DNA of 14,113 nt from Actinomycetes bacterium. GTDB taxonomy: Bacteria > Actinomycetota > Actinomycetes > Actinomycetales > Microbacteriaceae. A program made the position numbers and the translations under genes. The notes under the pieces are model-generated. The model made no database searches. It worked only from the letters and a program-made list of their open reading frames with translations, and had not been told where the DNA came from. The stretch is from NCBI GenBank assembly GCA_023386365.1, contig JAEWJX010000055.1:1-14113 (forward strand), written 5' to 3'. The stretch's first letter is position 1. Each line of letters opens with the position of its first letter. This document shows, in pieces, positions 13,041 through 14,113 of the stretch.

Positions 13041-13763
13041 ATGAACCCCTTCGATTTCCCGCCCATCGCCGCGATCCTCGCGGCCTCCGCATCCGGCCTC
13101 ACCGCCCTCGCCGCCCTCGTCACGGCCGCCGGCGCCGTCGTGCTCGTCACGCTCGCCGTGCGCGCCCTGCTGATCCCCGTCGGTGTGTCGACGGCGAAGG
13201 CCGCGCAGGGCCGTCGCCGCATCGCGCCGAAGCTCGCCGAACTGCAGAAGCGCTACAAGAAGAACCCCGAGAAGCTGCAGAAGGAGACGATGGCGCTGTA
13301 TGCGGCGGAGAAGGTGTCTCCGTTCGCCGGCTGCCTGCCGATGCTCGCGCAGCTGCCCGTCGTGAGTCTGGTCTACGCGCTCTTCGCCTACCCGACGATC
13401 GCGGGCGAACCCAACCCGCTCCTGGACGCCTCGCTGTTCGGGGCGGGTCTCGGGCGGCATCTGATCGACATCGCGTCCGGATTCCAGCCGAGCGATCTGG
13501 TGTTCCCGGCGCTGCTGATCGTGCTGAGCGTGGTCGCGTGGCTGAACCGCCGGATGGCGCTGCGCGACGCACCGCCGGTGGTCGAGGGCACGCCGGCGGT
13601 CCCCGGCGCGGCGATGCTGAACCCGCGCGGGCCGCTGAGTTGGATGCCGTTCGCGGTACTCATCGCGGCGGCGGTCGTGCCTCTCGCGGCCACCCTGTAT
13701 CTGGCGGTGTCGGGGGTGTGGTCGTACGTGGAGCGCAGAATCCTTCGGGCCGCCTATGCCTGA
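13041..13763 (+). CDS. yidC: YidC/Oxa1 family membrane protein insertase
   Basis: This 240-residue protein inserts membrane proteins from the cytoplasmic side. It is shorter than the main actinobacterial YidC (usually 300 or more residues) and lacks the rpmH-rnpA-yidD-jag context, so it is probably a second paralogue. The hydrophilic-groove arginine is Arg41 in LAVRALLIPVGV. The cytoplasmic helical hairpin runs from about 54 to 92 (RRRIAPKLAELQKRYKKNPEKLQ). The conserved GCLPMLAQLPVVSLVYALF lies at 97-115, followed by LVFPALLIVLSVVAWLNRRM and a last pair of helices. ATG 13041 has AGGAG five bases upstream. The 80-nt gap after the DUF6412-like gene suggests one operon. Confidence 0.92.
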   Translation: MNPFDFPPIAAILAASASGLTALAALVTAAGAVVLVTLAVRALLIPVGVSTAKAAQGRRRIAPKLAELQKRYKKNPEKLQKETMALYAAEKVSPFAGCLPMLAQLPVVSLVYALFAYPTIAGEPNPLLDASLFGAGLGRHLIDIASGFQPSDLVFPALLIVLSVVAWLNRRMALRDAPPVVEGTPAVPGAAMLNPRGPLSWMPFAVLIAAAVVPLAATLYLAVSGVWSYVERRILRAAYA

Positions 13764-13777
13764 GCGGCGCCATCCCC

Positions 13778-13796
13778 TAAAGTTGTGCCTCACAAC
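13778..13796 (+). promoter_or_regulatory. Promoter and candidate operator of the SDR gene
   Basis: The -10 box TAAAGT (13778-13783) runs into a perfect inverted repeat GTTGTG (13782-13787), CCT, CACAAC (13791-13796). The repeat covers the probable transcript start near 13790, a good place for a repressor site. No regulator gene is adjacent within the window. Confidence 0.5.
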
Positions 13797-13826
13797 AAAC
13801 TCGCGCCGAAGGCGAAGGAGACGACG

Positions 13827-14113
13827 ATGGCGTCCGACCAACTCACGTTCGACAACCCCGTGCAGCGGCACGCCCACATCAAGCCGCACGCCTCCTGGCA
13901 GCCCCTCCCCGGCCTCGACGCCGAACTGGACCCGAAAGCCGACCACGGCGAGACCAGCTACCGCGGCACCGGACGCCTGCCCGGCCGCAAGGCTCTCATC
14001 ACGGGCGGCGACTCCGGCATCGGCGCGGCGGTGGCGATCGCCTACGCACGGGAGGGCGCGGATGTGGCCCTCAGCTACCTGCCGGAGGAGCAGGTCGACG
14101 CGGAGGCGATCGC
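13827..14113 (+). CDS. SDR family oxidoreductase, N-terminal part only
   Basis: The first 95 codons are visible and the gene runs off the right edge. The N-terminal extension (residues 1-50, with FDNPVQRHAHIKPHASWQPLPGLDAELDP) and the nucleotide-binding start GRKALITGGDSGIGAAVAIAYAREGADVALSYLPEE are those of the YghA/YdaD-type short-chain dehydrogenases. These are NAD(P)-dependent and often linked to stress. The TGGDSGIG turn (59-66) binds the cofactor. The catalytic Ser-Tyr-Lys lies beyond the window. ATG 13827 has AAGGAG six bases upstream and a leader of about 37 nt. Confidence 0.9.
   Translation, partial: MASDQLTFDNPVQRHAHIKPHASWQPLPGLDAELDPKADHGETSYRGTGRLPGRKALITGGDSGIGAAVAIAYAREGADVALSYLPEEQVDAEAI

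Overview
The window looks like chromosome from a high-GC actinobacterium, most likely Microbacteriaceae. The reasons are the very GC-rich codon use, Orn without an obvious RNase T-type context, the clpS-DUF2017-zincin gene order, a DUF6412-YidC pair, many leaderless promoters (TAnnnT followed by a start codon 6-7 nt later), and intergenic repeats of the type GCTGGTTGAGTAGC...GTATCGAAACC. No insertion sequence, phage gene, rRNA or CRISPR array is visible. The genus is inference; no marker gene decides it.

Layout. Positions 1-2481 (minus) hold most of a large FtsX/MacB-type ABC permease that runs off the left edge. A tRNA-Arg(TCT) lies just upstream of it on the same strand. Divergent from these is an integral-membrane acyltransferase (2650-3795). 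A MarR regulator and an MFS exporter follow as a translationally coupled pair (3823-5495), behind a promoter carrying two overlapping palindromes. About 350 nt of inverted-repeat DNA then separates this pair from orn (5854-6477).

The orn stop codon overlaps the likely -10 box of tRNA-His. The tRNA is followed by a tight three-gene operon for protein turnover: clpS, a DUF2017 gene and a minimal HExxH zincin, joined by ATGA overlaps (6629-7676). A lipoprotein of unknown function (7749-8390) converges on the next operon, and the two terminal stop codons share one CTAG.

Positions 8387-12064 (minus) form a thiamine-precursor uptake operon: TPP riboswitch, a hairpin that covers the Shine-Dalgarno sequence, the ykoE-like S component, a fused double ATPase (ykoD-like), EcfT (ykoC-like), and a last gene for a uridine-kinase-like P-loop protein. 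The riboswitch should shut the operon when thiamine pyrophosphate is plentiful. The kinase-like protein is coupled to EcfT by ATGA, which suggests it acts on, or in step with, the imported compound.

To the right are an EXPERA/TMEM97-like membrane protein gene broken by a frameshift (12109-12598), a small DUF6412-like membrane protein (12661-12960), a second-type YidC/Oxa1 insertase (13041-13763), and the first 95 codons of an SDR oxidoreductase whose promoter carries a perfect 6-3-6 inverted repeat.

The most unusual items are the MarR double operator on a leaderless start, the kinase-like gene inside the riboswitch-controlled ECF operon, the Shine-Dalgarno-sequestering hairpin, the repeat cluster, the frameshifted EXPERA gene, and a marked excess of the hexamer GCATCC/GGATGC.
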